This document shows positions 16,538-26,626 of a stretch of DNA of 64,000 nucleotides, one piece after another; positions within the stretch are counted from its first letter, which is position 1, and each line of letters starts with the position of its first letter. Location of the stretch: assembly GCF_013364195.1 (NCBI RefSeq), contig NZ_CP054918.1:2469001-2533000 (forward strand). Reading direction: 5' to 3'. Below the pieces are notes generated by a model. The model was not told the origin of the DNA. It saw nothing but the letters and a program-made list of their open reading frames with translations, and did no database searches. Source of the DNA: Streptomyces sp. NA04227. GTDB taxonomy: Bacteria > Actinomycetota > Actinomycetes > Streptomycetales > Streptomycetaceae. The position numbers and the translations under genes were made by a program.

Positions 16538-17290
16538 TCAGATTTCGTACGTGGCGCCGGGGGCCGCGAGTTCGGTGGGTCCGGCGAAGGCGGCGCGGGC
16601 GTCGGCGAGGTTGACGGCGGGGTCGGTCCACGGCGGGATGTGGGTCAGGACGAGTCGGCCGACCTGGGCGCGTTCGGCGCTCTGGCCCGCTTCGCGCCCG
16701 TTGAGGTGGAGGTCGGGCACGTTCTCCTTGCCGTGGGTGAAGGCGGCCTCGCACAGGAACAGGTCGCTGCCGTGAGCGAGTTCGTCGAGTTCGGGGGCCA
16801 CTCCTGTGTCGCCGGAGTAGGTGAGCGAGCGGCCGTTGTGTTCGAGCCGGATGGCGTACGCCTCGACGGGGTGTCGTACCCGTTCGGTGCGTACGGAGAA
16901 GGGGCCGATCTCGAAGGCGCCGGGTTTGACGGTGTGGAAGTCGAAGACCTCGCTCATGGAGGAGGCGCTGGGGGTGTCGGCGTAGGCGGTGGTCAGTCGC
17001 TGTTCGGTGCCTTCGGGGCCGTAGACAGGGATGGCCGGGCAGCGGCCTCCGTCGTGGCGGTAGTAGCGCGCGACGAAGTACGCGCACATGTCGATGCAGT
17101 GGTCGGCGTGCAGATGGCTGAGGAAGATCGCGTCGAGGTCGTAGAGACCGCAGTGGCGCTGCAGCTCGCCGAGGGCACCGTTGCCCAGGTCGAGGAGCAG
17201 CCGGAAGCCGTCGGCCTCTACGAGGTAGCTCGAGCAGGCCGATTCCGCGGACGGGAAGGACCCCGAGCAGCCGACGACGGTGAGCTTCAT
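16538..17290 (-). CDS. MBL-fold metallohydrolase, RNase Z-like
   Basis: 250 residues. Metal ligands: SHLHADHCIDMCAY (HxHxDH motif), a His in RHPVEAYA, the Asp in YSGDTGVAPEL and the C-terminal His in LTHIPPWTD. The layout resembles the RNase Z/phosphodiesterase branch of the MBL superfamily. It probably cleaves a phosphodiester, but the substrate is not defined by sequence; tRNA 3' processing would fit its position near rph but is only a guess. ATG 17290. Confidence 0.85.
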   Translation of the reverse strand: MKLTVVGCSGSFPSAESACSSYLVEADGFRLLLDLGNGALGELQRHCGLYDLDAIFLSHLHADHCIDMCAYFVARYYRHDGGRCPAIPVYGPEGTEQRLTTAYADTPSASSMSEVFDFHTVKPGAFEIGPFSVRTERVRHPVEAYAIRLEHNGRSLTYSGDTGVAPELDELAHGSDLFLCEAAFTHGKENVPDLHLNGREAGQSAERAQVGRLVLTHIPPWTDPAVNLADARAAFAGPTELAAPGATYEI

Positions 17291-17522
17291 GGGAGCTGGA
17301 ACCTCCGCGCTGACGTGGGGACGAGGGGGGTCGTGCGGTCCGTCGAGGGTAAGTCGATCGGCTCGGGGTGGCTCCACCGTGGGTCGCCGTTGTGGGAGAA
17401 CTCACCTGAGCTGTCACCGGTTCGGATGGCGCGCGGATAGGTGTGCGGGTGTTGTGGGGGGCTGGGGCGGAGTCCCGGGGCGAGGTCTCGGGGGGCTCGG
17501 GGGTGTGGTCGTCCGGTACGCG

Positions 17523-17559
17523 CCGAGGGTGCACCTCCTGTGTGGAGGTGCACCCTCGG
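17523..17559. terminator. 16-bp perfect hairpin
   Basis: Arms 17523-17538 and 17544-17559, TGTGT loop. Located between the cysM remnant and the MBL gene. The 413-bp gap (17291-17703) otherwise holds short GTGACCC repeats near 17590-17610 and the cysM-derived repeat. Confidence 0.8.
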
Positions 17560-17617
17560 TGTGCGATGCGATGTGATGCGAGTGGACGTGACCCGTGACC
17601 CGTGACCCAGGCGTGGC

Positions 17618-17660
17618 TTCAGGCCCAGAGCTGCCCGTGCAGGGTGTCGATGGCGTTTCG
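17618..17660 (-). repeat. remnant of the cysM 3' end (outer copy)
   Basis: 28 bases (17618-17645) are identical to 21382-21409, the end of cysM including its stop codon; the match continues imperfectly (two substitutions and one gap) to about 17660. Together the copies bracket a five-gene, lower-GC cassette. Confidence 0.85.
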
Positions 17661-17703
17661 GTTTTCGGGGGACGTCAGGCGCGGCACGCATGATCGCCCA
17701 GGA

Positions 17704-18357
17704 TCATGAGGCCGTCCAGGTATCCGCTTCCTCATCCGGGCTCATCCGGATGGTGCGGGCGAACTCATCGATGTCGTCGAGAGCTCGCAGGATCCGGCCG
17801 GCGTCGGGATCGGCCAGGATGACCAGGACGTCCGCGGCTTCCGTGCCCTTCTCGTAGCGCCAGGCGTAGCGGAGGCCGACGTGCACCTCGTTGCTGTCTT
17901 CGTCCTGGTAGTAGCGCAGTACGCGCAGGCCGGTTCCCAGGTGCGGGGAGTCGAAGTCCTCGACGATGGGGGGCTCGACGGTGTAGCCGGCGTCGGCGTG
18001 GGTCAGCTCCCGCAGTGCCGTTTTCCGGTCCTCACCCTCTTCGATCTCCACGAGGTCGACGTACGCGGGGAGCGGGATCTCGCGTGGGTGCGGGAGATGG
18101 AGGAAGACCTCGAAGTCCGGATAGGCCGCGGGGGCTCTGATTGCGTACATCAACAGGATGTCGGTCAGCAGTTCGACTTCGCCCGGTTTCGGCTTCTCCG
18201 GCGCGAAATCTTCCCAGAGCCCCTCGGCGAAGTAGCGCGCCCACGCCTCGGGCGTTTGCGCCTCCTCGACGTCCTCCAGTCCCGGTTCCGGCCACATGAG
18301 CGGGATGCGGATCCAAGGGGACAGTTCCATGGCGTGCTTGACGTTGAGCCAGCTCAC
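17704..18357 (-). CDS. hypothetical protein of the WXG-type cassette (WxRIPL protein 2)
   Basis: 217 residues, no signal peptide or membrane segment, strongly acidic. Near the N-terminus it has SPWIRIPLMWP and near the C-terminus DADAGRILRALDDIDEFARTI-like alternation (ILADPDAGRILRALDDID). The protein encoded upstream has matching PGWVRIPL and DDPGRW/DVLVELFDAVV segments in the same order, so the two are probably distant paralogs. The pattern recalls small PsbP/DcrB-like alpha-beta proteins found with type VII substrates, but that is only a resemblance. Last gene of the operon; GTG overlaps the previous stop. Confidence 0.75.
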   Translation of the reverse strand: MSWLNVKHAMELSPWIRIPLMWPEPGLEDVEEAQTPEAWARYFAEGLWEDFAPEKPKPGEVELLTDILLMYAIRAPAAYPDFEVFLHLPHPREIPLPAYVDLVEIEEGEDRKTALRELTHADAGYTVEPPIVEDFDSPHLGTGLRVLRYYQDEDSNEVHVGLRYAWRYEKGTEAADVLVILADPDAGRILRALDDIDEFARTIRMSPDEEADTWTAS

Positions 18358-19052
18358 TCATAACTCCATTTGAACGTGCCGACCACCGCGTCGAACAACT
18401 CGACCAGCACGTCGGTGAATTCACTGTCGATATCGCCGTCACCCGGTGTGGAGAAGTTGATGCTGATCCAGCGCCCGGGATCGTCGGGCACGGGGATCAC
18501 ATAGTCGACTCGCCGCGTCGGCAGGGCGACCTGCTGCACGGCTTGGGGGGCGGAGGCCAGCTTCTCCTCGTCAGGGGTGGAGCGGTAGTCGCGGCGGAGT
18601 GCGGGGGCTCCTGCCACGTGGACCTCTGCCGCTGTTCCGCCGGGGACGTCTTCGTTGGCCAGTTCAGCGAGCACGGCCTGCTGAGGAACGGCCTGCTGAG
18701 GAATGCCATTGGCTTGGCCGATCGGCATCTCGGCGACGATGAACGAGGCCATGAGGAAGATTCCCCCGCGTGGGAGCACCGGAAGGTAGAGGTCGAGGCC
18801 ACCGTTTCTTCTGGCGGCACGGGCCTGCTTCTCCAACTGGCGACGCATGTCCAGCCGGAAGCGCATCGCGTCGTCCTTGGGAATGCCCTCCGGGACTTGC
18901 CCCATGTGCGAGAAGAGGACCTTCTCGAGTGCTTCCTTCGTACCCTGGCGCAGAGGGATACGGACCCAGCCGGGTGGCAGGACGAGTTCGTAGCGGCCGG
19001 GAACGGTTACTTCGGCGGGGGGTGTTTGCTGCTCTGCATCGGAGGTGCTCAT
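18354..19052 (-). CDS. hypothetical protein of the WXG-type cassette (WxRIPL protein 1)
   Basis: 232 residues, soluble. It begins with a short polar lead, then PGRYELVLPPGWVRIPLRQG, a charged helix, a beta-rich middle (LYLPVLPRGGIFLMAS) and a C-terminal VIPVPDDPGRW segment followed by an amphipathic helix. Shared WxRIPL and C-terminal patterns link it to the next protein. Start and stop each overlap neighbours by four bases, so the gene is embedded in a tight operon with the membrane protein and WXG-like genes. Possible roles are a secretion chaperone or immunity partner; neither is shown by the sequence. Confidence 0.75.
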   Translation of the reverse strand: MSTSDAEQQTPPAEVTVPGRYELVLPPGWVRIPLRQGTKEALEKVLFSHMGQVPEGIPKDDAMRFRLDMRRQLEKQARAARRNGGLDLYLPVLPRGGIFLMASFIVAEMPIGQANGIPQQAVPQQAVLAELANEDVPGGTAAEVHVAGAPALRRDYRSTPDEEKLASAPQAVQQVALPTRRVDYVIPVPDDPGRWISINFSTPGDGDIDSEFTDVLVELFDAVVGTFKWSYE

Positions 19053-19537
19053 GCGCGGGCCCGCTTCTTGAGTTGCCAGTCGGCCACCAGGATCGTCAGG
19101 CAGGAGAGCACCGAAATCACGCCCAGCCAGCTATAGCCGATGGTCCCGATAATGTTCCAGACCAGGTACAAGACGGCAACCAACTTGATCGTCTGCGAGA
19201 AGTTGGCACCTATCCGCGGGTCACGGATGAGTTCTCGGTTCCTGAAGAAAAGGATCAGCATCAGCACTGGCGCGATCATCATCGGCCACGCTACATAATG
19301 ATAGTTGAGCCACTCCATTCCGCCGTGCTTGCTCCCGATATCCTGGAAGGCCAAGCAAAGAATGGGCACCAGTGTGCACGCGGCAAGGAACCTCATGGCT
19401 CGTGATTCCTGCGCACTTCTCGCCGGGATTGTCGCCACTATCTCCGCTCCCTCGGATTCTGCTTCGACTTTCGCCGCATCCAGTTGATGCCGATCGATTC
19501 GCACTCCGAAGTGATCACCAGCGGCTCCCGACTTCAC
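19049..19537 (-). CDS. small membrane protein of the WXG-type cassette
   Basis: 162 residues with four hydrophobic helices (about 48-65, 80-97, 112-130 and 132-150) and a short basic C-terminus (KKRARA). The GC content is clearly lower than in flanking core genes. The 5' end overlaps the upstream large gene by 23 bases; GTG 19537 is the longest start and could be too long, with ATG at MRFLAA (about 19400) as an alternative. No family recognised. Because it is encoded with a putative secreted protein, an immunity or export-accessory function is a reasonable guess. Confidence 0.72.
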   Translation of the reverse strand: MKSGAAGDHFGVRIDRHQLDAAKVEAESEGAEIVATIPARSAQESRAMRFLAACTLVPILCLAFQDIGSKHGGMEWLNYHYVAWPMMIAPVLMLILFFRNRELIRDPRIGANFSQTIKLVAVLYLVWNIIGTIGYSWLGVISVLSCLTILVADWQLKKRARA

Positions 19538-20825
19538 GCGTCAGGACATCCTTGGCATCACCGTACTTATCCTTGTATGGACCCTTTTCCGCAAGTTTGT
19601 CACCCACGTCGACCAGGGTGGCGGCGCCGTAGTTCACTTTGAACTTCAGTGCGGCCTTACTCACCGCATCGGCCGCCTGCACCACATCGGGATCCCCATC
19701 GAACTCGGCGCGCATGGCCTTGGCGAACTTGGTTGCGCTGACGACCTCCCCATCCCCGCCGAGCAGACGTTCCAGTCGTCCGGCCCCAGGCCGTGTTTCC
19801 CTCGACCCGATCCCGCGCAGCGCATTCTTCGCCCGCGCTGCTTTCGCGCCGCGGGCCGAGTCGGGGCCGTATCGCGTGATGTTCCTGTCGAGCAGCTTGC
19901 GCAGATTCGCGTACCGCTGGAATCGTTTTGCCCTGCTTGCGGTCTTGAGCGCTGCCGTCGCGGCCTTCACGCCTTTCATCGCGATGCTGCCGAATCCGAG
20001 TGTCGCCAGCGCGAAGACGTCCATCGCGACATCCGTCCAGTTCCCGTCACCGGAGAGGGCGAGCAGTGTGTGCCCGACGCCGGCGAGCGCTGTGAAACTG
20101 ATGGCGGTCACCGTGATGAGGGTCGCCACCCATCCGACTGGCGTGAAGAGGAGAGCGATGGCCCCGATGATGGTCGCTGCCAAACTCAGGGCCTCAACGA
20201 TGCTCTTGATCGCACCCGCGTGCTCGTGCACCCAGTCCTTGAAGTTCTCCCACCGGCTGTCCTTGATGATGTCGGAGATGTCGTCGCCGATGTTCTCGGC
20301 GTAGTGCTTGGCGCGGGAGTCGCGGTCGGAGATGACCTGGTTGAGCTGCTTGCGGTACGGGGCCAGGTGACTGTCGGGGTCGGAATCCTCCGGAGCCTTC
20401 TTGTCCTCGTCCTTCTTGTCTCCGTCCTTCTTGGCCTCGGCTTCCTTTTTCCGCTCCTCGGCAGCGTGTTCCTCGTCGGCCTGCTTCGCGGCTCGGAGGA
20501 CGCCGTCGGCGCGATCCTGGAAGCCGTCCAGCTCGTTGGCCCAGTTTCCGAGGTCGCCGACCACACGTTCGTAGCGGGCCGCAGTCTCACGGAAGTGCTT
20601 TTCGAGGTCGCCGGACTTTTCGCGGATCTTGTCGGCGTACTTGCCCTGCAGCGCGTCACCGTCGGCCGCCGAGCGCAGGATGACGGCCTGCGCGCGGAGG
20701 GTCGTGGCGAGGTTCTTCATCCTGGTGACCTCGTCGCGGATGTCCTCCGGGTCGCCGGGGACCGGGTCCTTCTCCGCCAGCGGATGCCAGTCGACCGGTC
20801 GGCGCCTGCCCTTACCCGCCCCCAT
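19515..20825 (-). CDS. putative type VII-exported protein with WXG-like N-terminus
   Basis: 436 residues. Residues 25-125 are helical with repeated Ala/Arg/Asp spacing and resemble the helical-hairpin signal domains of large type VII substrates. A charged Lys/Glu/Asp linker follows (about 130-170), then a strongly hydrophobic hairpin (about 215-260, with SLAATIIGAIALLFTPVGW), then a basic C-terminal domain of 170 residues with no motif I recognise. It starts two bases after the WXG-like gene stop. No ESX/Ecc machinery is in the window. A polymorphic-toxin-type role is inferred from architecture and context only. Confidence 0.75.
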   Translation of the reverse strand: MGAGKGRRRPVDWHPLAEKDPVPGDPEDIRDEVTRMKNLATTLRAQAVILRSAADGDALQGKYADKIREKSGDLEKHFRETAARYERVVGDLGNWANELDGFQDRADGVLRAAKQADEEHAAEERKKEAEAKKDGDKKDEDKKAPEDSDPDSHLAPYRKQLNQVISDRDSRAKHYAENIGDDISDIIKDSRWENFKDWVHEHAGAIKSIVEALSLAATIIGAIALLFTPVGWVATLITVTAISFTALAGVGHTLLALSGDGNWTDVAMDVFALATLGFGSIAMKGVKAATAALKTASRAKRFQRYANLRKLLDRNITRYGPDSARGAKAARAKNALRGIGSRETRPGAGRLERLLGGDGEVVSATKFAKAMRAEFDGDPDVVQAADAVSKAALKFKVNYGAATLVDVGDKLAEKGPYKDKYGDAKDVLTREVGSRW

Positions 20826-20828
20826 CGG

Positions 20829-21143
20829 TTATTTCCCCCCGCCCTTGCCGCGCTTCTTCTTGCCCGCGTTCGTGAGATCGAGGTCGAGCTTCTCAAAGGT
20901 CTTGAGCGAGGTCTGCACTTGGTTGCCCAAGTCCACGACATTTTCGAGGAGTTCGCGCCGATAGTTGTCCCAGTTGCTGACGAAGTCGCTCATCTTGTCT
21001 TCGATGCTGCTATGACCCCAGATGTCCTGGATGTCGGTACGGTGTTTTTCCATACCTTCGAGGGCTTTTTTGATGTCCTTCAGATTCTTCGTCGACGACT
21101 CCAAAAGTATGTAGTCGACTACCAGGCGCTCGTGTTCCCCCAT
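20829..21143 (-). CDS. WXG100-like small helical protein
   Basis: 104 residues, all-helical, with IWGHSSIEDKM at the central turn, matching the length and helix-turn-helix layout of WXG100/EsxA-like proteins. The C-terminus is a Lys/Gly-rich tail. ATG 21143 has GGAGG six bases upstream; an in-frame GTG at 21161 would remove that site. First gene of the five-gene cassette. WXG100 proteins are typically secreted as dimers by type VII systems, often with the large partner encoded next to them. Confidence 0.78.
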   Translation of the reverse strand: MGEHERLVVDYILLESSTKNLKDIKKALEGMEKHRTDIQDIWGHSSIEDKMSDFVSNWDNYRRELLENVVDLGNQVQTSLKTFEKLDLDLTNAGKKKRGKGGGK

Positions 21144-21278
21144 GGGCACCTCCGTTTGCACTTTTCAGATGGTCAACACGCTCCCGTAGGGCCAAACCAC
21201 TGCAGTACACCATGCGGCGCCGAGCCAGAACCGGGCGGCCGGAAGGAACAAGACAACTCGAAATCACGTCGGCGAACG

Positions 21279-21321
21279 ACTTCGGCCTCCAGGACCCGGT
21301 CGGGGTCCTGAAGGCCGAAGT
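21279..21321. terminator. two-tier hairpin between the cassette and cysM
   Basis: Outer 10-bp stem (21279-21288 with 21312-21321) and inner 7-bp stem (21291-21297 with 21303-21309). On the minus strand it follows cysM, so it is the likely cysM terminator; on the plus strand there is nothing to end. Confidence 0.78.
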
Positions 21322-21381
21322 GCCGTACGGGTGCCGCCCGGCAGAGGTGCGTGGGGCGGCACTGTGTGGTGGTGCGGAGTG

Positions 21382-22886
<1,505 letters not shown>

Positions 22887-22955
22887 GGGCTCATCGTATC
22901 GATTCCCGGTCCGGGTTCCGGAATGTGATCTCGCATCCTGGACGGATTCTGTTCG

Positions 22956-23732
22956 TCAGACGGGACCGGGCAGGTAGGTGACGGTGGGAGCGCCGGTGGT
23001 CGGGTGGACGGCGACCTCGGCACGGACACCGTAGACCTTGGCGAGGAGGTCGGGTGTGAGGACCTCTTCCGGTGGGCCGGAGGCGATGACTTTTCCCTGG
23101 TCGAGGACGTGGAGGCGGTCGCAGAAGTACGCGGCGAGGTTGAGGTCGTGCAGGGCGAGCAGGCTGGTGGTGGCCAGGGTGCGGACCAGGTGGAGGACGT
23201 CCAGCTGGTACCGGATGTCGAGATGGTTGGTCGGTTCGTCCAGGACGAGCAGTGCCGGGTCCTGGACGAGGGTGCGGGCGACGAGGACGCGCTGGCGTTC
23301 GCCGCCGGACAGTTGCGCGAAGGGCCGGTCGGCGAGGTGGGCGGCGCCGACCCGGTCGAGGGCCTCGGTGACGCGTGCGGCGTCGGCGGCGGTGTCGGCC
23401 TCCCAGAAGCGTTTGTGCGGGGAGCGGCCCATGGCGACGATCTGCCGGACGGCGAAGTCCCCGCCGCCGTGGCCGTCCTGGGGTACGGCGGCGATGCTGC
23501 GGGCCCGTTCGCGTACGGGGGTGGCGGTGAGCTCCCGCCCGTCGAGGAGGATTTCGCCGCCGGTCGGGGTCAGGGTGCCGTAGACGCAGCGCAGCAAGGT
23601 GGACTTGCCGCTGCCGTTGGGGCCGACCAGGCCGACGGTCTCGCCGGGTGCGGCGTCGAGGTCGACGCCGTCGAGGAGGGTGGCGCCGTCCGTGGTGAAG
23701 CGCAGGGAACGGATGGCGAGGCGGGCGGTCAC
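22956..23732 (-). CDS. btuD: ABC transporter ATPase, cobalamin uptake (BtuD type)
   Basis: 258 residues, FepC/BtuD family. Walker A GPNGSGKST, Q-loop in AAVPQDG, signature LSGGERQRV, Walker B LLVLDEPTNHLD, H-loop in LALHDLN. GTG 23732 overlaps the permease stop by four bases. Family members import cobalamin or siderophores; the cobalamin riboswitch ahead of the operon decides for cobalamin. Last gene of the operon. Confidence 0.9.
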   Translation of the reverse strand: MTARLAIRSLRFTTDGATLLDGVDLDAAPGETVGLVGPNGSGKSTLLRCVYGTLTPTGGEILLDGRELTATPVRERARSIAAVPQDGHGGGDFAVRQIVAMGRSPHKRFWEADTAADAARVTEALDRVGAAHLADRPFAQLSGGERQRVLVARTLVQDPALLVLDEPTNHLDIRYQLDVLHLVRTLATTSLLALHDLNLAAYFCDRLHVLDQGKVIASGPPEEVLTPDLLAKVYGVRAEVAVHPTTGAPTVTYLPGPV

Positions 23733-24943
23733 AGCAGGGTCACCTCCGGGCGACGGCGCATCAGCCACAGCAGGAAGGGGCCGCCGATGAGGGCGGTGAG
23801 CACGCCGACGGGGATGTCCTGGGGTGCGGCCACCGTGCGTGCGCCGAGGTCGGCGAGGACCAGGGCGAGCGCGCCGCCGAGCGCCGCGACGGGCAGCAGG
23901 GCGCGGTGCCCGGCGCCGACGACGAGCCGGGCGGCGTGCGGAACCATCAGGCCGATGAAGCCGACGGCGCCGCTGACCGCCACCATGACCGCGGTGAGCA
24001 GCGAGGACAGGACGAACACGGCGCCGCGGAACCGGCTGGTGTCCAGGCCGAGCACGGTGGCGTCCTCCTCGCCGAGGGCCATCAGGTCCAGGGGCCTTGC
24101 GAGCAGCAGCAGGACGAGGGTGCCGAGGACGACGACCACCGAGGGCAGCAGCAGGGTGTCCCAGCGGGCGCTGCCGAGTCCGCCGAGCGTCCAGTGCATG
24201 GCCTCCTGGAAGTGCTCGGGCCGGGCGGCGAGCACCAGGATCAGCGTGGTCAGCGCGGACAGGATGTACGAGACGGCGACCCCGGCGAGTACGAGCCGGG
24301 TCCCGGTGAGGGTGCCGCCGCGCCGCGCGAGACCGTAGACGAGGGCCAGGGCGAGCAGCGCACCGGCGAAGGCGGCGGCGGGCATGGCGACAGTGGTGGT
24401 GATGCCGCCGCCGATGCCGAGGACCATCACCAGTACGGCACCGGCGCTCGCGCCCGAGGAGATGCCGAGCAGGAACGGGTCGGCGAGCGGGTTGCGCACC
24501 AGGGCCTGGAGCACGGTGCCGACGACGGCGAGACCCGCGCCCACCACGACGGCCAGCACCGTGCGTGGCAGCCGCACCTCGCGCACGATCGTGCGCCGCG
24601 GGCTGGGTTCGGCGCCGGGGGCGAGGGCGCCCAGGACCTCGCCGGTCGGTATGTGCACGGAGCCGAGGGCGAGGGCGGCGAGGATCGCGGCGGCCAGCGC
24701 GGCGGTGAGCAGGGTGAGGACGAGGGTGTAGCGGAGGGGGCCGGGGGTGGGGCCCGCGGGTCTCCGGCGGGTGGACTTGCCGGGCGGTGGTGGACCGGGC
24801 TTGCCACCCGCCGGTGAAGTGGCTTTGCCGGGCGCCGAGTTCGCCGTGTGGTGCTCCCGGCCGGACGCTTGGTCCCATGTACCGCCCGCAAGACCCGTCA
24901 CCGCATCCCCCGTACCGCGCCCCCCGTCGGACGCCACGCTCAT
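23729..24943 (-). CDS. btuC: ABC transporter permease, cobalamin uptake (BtuC type)
   Basis: 404 residues, FecCD/BtuC family with about ten membrane helices. Characteristic segments: RLPRTVLAVVVGAGLAVVG, QALVRNPLADPFLLGISSGA and the C-terminal GxIGLMVPHAARLVVG-like block. The first 65 residues are a Pro/Gly/Thr-rich cytoplasmic extension, longer than usual. ATG overlaps the btuF stop (ATGA). Confidence 0.9.
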   Translation of the reverse strand: MSVASDGGRGTGDAVTGLAGGTWDQASGREHHTANSAPGKATSPAGGKPGPPPPGKSTRRRPAGPTPGPLRYTLVLTLLTAALAAAILAALALGSVHIPTGEVLGALAPGAEPSPRRTIVREVRLPRTVLAVVVGAGLAVVGTVLQALVRNPLADPFLLGISSGASAGAVLVMVLGIGGGITTTVAMPAAAFAGALLALALVYGLARRGGTLTGTRLVLAGVAVSYILSALTTLILVLAARPEHFQEAMHWTLGGLGSARWDTLLLPSVVVVLGTLVLLLLARPLDLMALGEEDATVLGLDTSRFRGAVFVLSSLLTAVMVAVSGAVGFIGLMVPHAARLVVGAGHRALLPVAALGGALALVLADLGARTVAAPQDIPVGVLTALIGGPFLLWLMRRRPEVTLL

Positions 24944-25926
24944 CGCCCGTTCGCCGGGTGGAGCTGTGCGGCGAGGCGGGCGATGGCGTCGGGGGCGCGG
25001 ACGCCGAGGACGGTGTCCGACAGGGGCATGACGGCGAAGCGCTTGTTCTTGATCGCCGGGACGTCCTTGAGGGCGGGGTCGTTCAGGAGGCGCTTCTTCT
25101 TCTGTTCGACGCTCACCGAGCCGTAGTCGTAGATGACGATCGTCTCGGGGCGCCGTTCCACGACCTGTTCCCAGGAGGCGTCGCCGAAGGACTTGTCGAG
25201 GTCGGCGAAGACGTTGCGGCCCCCGGCGCGGGTGATGATCTCGTTGCCGATGCCCTTGCCGCCCGCGGTGAAGGCGGTCTTGTCGCCGCTGTCGTAGACG
25301 AAGACGGAGACGGGGCGGGTGTCCTTGGTGTGTTTCGCGGCGGCGGCGACGGTGGCGCGGGCCCGCTCGGTCCAGCGCTTGGCCCGGTCCGGGACGCCGA
25401 AGGTGCGGGCGACCTCGTCGACTTCGCGGTACAGGTCGTCCAGTCCGGCCGCGCCGTTGGTGCAGTTCTCGGTGTTGAGGCGGGTGTCGATGCCGGACTT
25501 CTGCAGGTCGTCGCGGGCCCGGCCGTCCTTGGCGGCGAAGGCGCTGGCGTAGCCGCCGTAGACGAAGTCGGGGTCGGCGGCGAGGAGTTGCTCCTTGCCG
25601 GGGTACTCCTTGGCGAGTACCGGGACCTTCTTGTACGCGGCGCGGTAGGCGGGCGCGATCTTGTCGTCGAGGTAGGCGGTGCCCGCCATCGACTTCTCCA
25701 GGCCGAGGGCCAGCATGATCTCGGTGACGTGCTGGTTCATGGTGACGGCCCGCTCGGGGGGCGCCTCGAAGGTGGTGCGTACGCCGCAGTTGGTGACGGT
25801 GTACGGGAAGCCGGGCTGCCGGGCCCGGTCGTCGCCGTCCCCGGAGCCGGAGTCGGAGCAGCCGCCGAGTGCGGCGGGGAGCAGAAGGGCAGCGGTGAGC
25901 GCGAGGGCGCGCGGGCGCCGGGCCAT
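24940..25926 (-). CDS. btuF: ABC transporter substrate-binding lipoprotein (BtuF type)
   Basis: 328 residues. Lipoprotein signal with the lipobox AALGGC (Cys 23), then a helical-backbone periplasmic-binding fold of the FhuD/BtuF class (TVTNCGVRTTFEAPPERAVTMN start, WEQVVERRPETIVIYDYG middle). First gene of the transporter operon, directly behind the riboswitch and a GGAGGAGG ribosome site. It is assigned to corrinoid binding because of the riboswitch; by sequence alone a siderophore would also be possible. Confidence 0.87.
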   Translation of the reverse strand: MARRPRALALTAALLLPAALGGCSDSGSGDGDDRARQPGFPYTVTNCGVRTTFEAPPERAVTMNQHVTEIMLALGLEKSMAGTAYLDDKIAPAYRAAYKKVPVLAKEYPGKEQLLAADPDFVYGGYASAFAAKDGRARDDLQKSGIDTRLNTENCTNGAAGLDDLYREVDEVARTFGVPDRAKRWTERARATVAAAAKHTKDTRPVSVFVYDSGDKTAFTAGGKGIGNEIITRAGGRNVFADLDKSFGDASWEQVVERRPETIVIYDYGSVSVEQKKKRLLNDPALKDVPAIKNKRFAVMPLSDTVLGVRAPDAIARLAAQLHPANGR

Positions 25927-25969
25927 GGGGGCCTCCTCCAGGGGATCCGCGTCCCCTGCGTAAGTGGAA

Positions 25970-26095
25970 GAAGGCGGCAGGTCAGTTCCTGGCTTCCCCG
26001 CGGGGCGGGGTCACAGTGGCGGGACCGTGCCGGACTCGCACCGGCTTCCTGGGCCTGCCGCCCTGGGTCGCTGCTCAGTATGCCCGCCACCCCTC
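25970..26095 (-). promoter_or_regulatory. cobalamin riboswitch
   Basis: The minus strand carries the conserved blocks GGTGCGAGTCCGGCACGG and CCCGCCACTGTGACC, followed by the B12 box AAGCCAGGAACTGACCTGCC (25973-25996). Between it and btuF a hairpin (25939-25958) ends directly at the GGAGGAGG ribosome site, so control of translation initiation is plausible. Binding of adenosylcobalamin would lower expression of btuFCD. Outer limits are approximate. Confidence 0.95.
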
Positions 26096-26119
26096 GGCGT
26101 GCCCCCGGCGCTCCCCTCT

Positions 26120-26542
26120 TCAGTACGCGGTGACGACCTTCACCTCTTCCTCGGTGATCTCGCCCTCGACGATCCGGAAGGAGCGGAACTGGAAGTCGCC
26201 GAGGCCGTCGGTGTCGGCGGTGGAGACCAGGACGTAGTGGGCGCCGGGCTCGTTCGCGTACGAGATGTCGGTACGGGAGGGGTAGGCCTCGGTCGAGGTG
26301 TGCGAGTGGTAGATGATCACGGGCTCTTCGTCCCGGTCGTCCATCTCGCGGTAGAGCTTGAGCAGGTCGCCGGAGTCGAACTCGTAGAAGGTGGGCGAGC
26401 GGGCGGCGTTGAGCATGGGTACGAAGCGCTCGGGGCGGCCGGTGCCCTCCGGTCCGGCGACGACGCCGCAGGCCTCGTCGGGGTGGTCCTTGCGGGCGTG
26501 TTCCACGATCTGGTCGTACAGGGCCTGGGTGAGGGTCAGCAT
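26120..26542 (-). CDS. mec: JAMM-family metalloprotease Mec, CysO-processing
   Basis: 140 residues. Zinc motif HSHTSTEAYPSRTD (HxH followed by Ser and Asp) and upstream Glu in ACGVVAGPEG-type strand context, as in Mec+/JAMM proteins. In mycobacteria it releases cysteine from the CysO-cysteine adduct; here it may also remove the two residues after the CysO di-Gly. Normally clustered with cysO-cysM, but in this genome the btuFCD operon lies between them. ATG 26542. Confidence 0.9.
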   Translation of the reverse strand: MLTLTQALYDQIVEHARKDHPDEACGVVAGPEGTGRPERFVPMLNAARSPTFYEFDSGDLLKLYREMDDRDEEPVIIYHSHTSTEAYPSRTDISYANEPGAHYVLVSTADTDGLGDFQFRSFRIVEGEITEEEVKVVTAY

Positions 26543-26560
26543 GCCGCCCAGAATATGCGG

Positions 26561-26601
26561 GTGGGCCACCCCGTATCGATGGTCGATACGGGGTGGCCCA
26601 C
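26561..26601. terminator. 19-bp perfect terminator hairpin
   Basis: Arms 26561-26579 and 26583-26601 with a three-base loop, between the permease stop and the mec start (both minus strand). It should end the permease transcript, so mec needs its own promoter in the short remaining space or reads through. Confidence 0.88.
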
Positions 26602-26626
26602 ATGCTGGAACGGGTGAGGCGGAACC

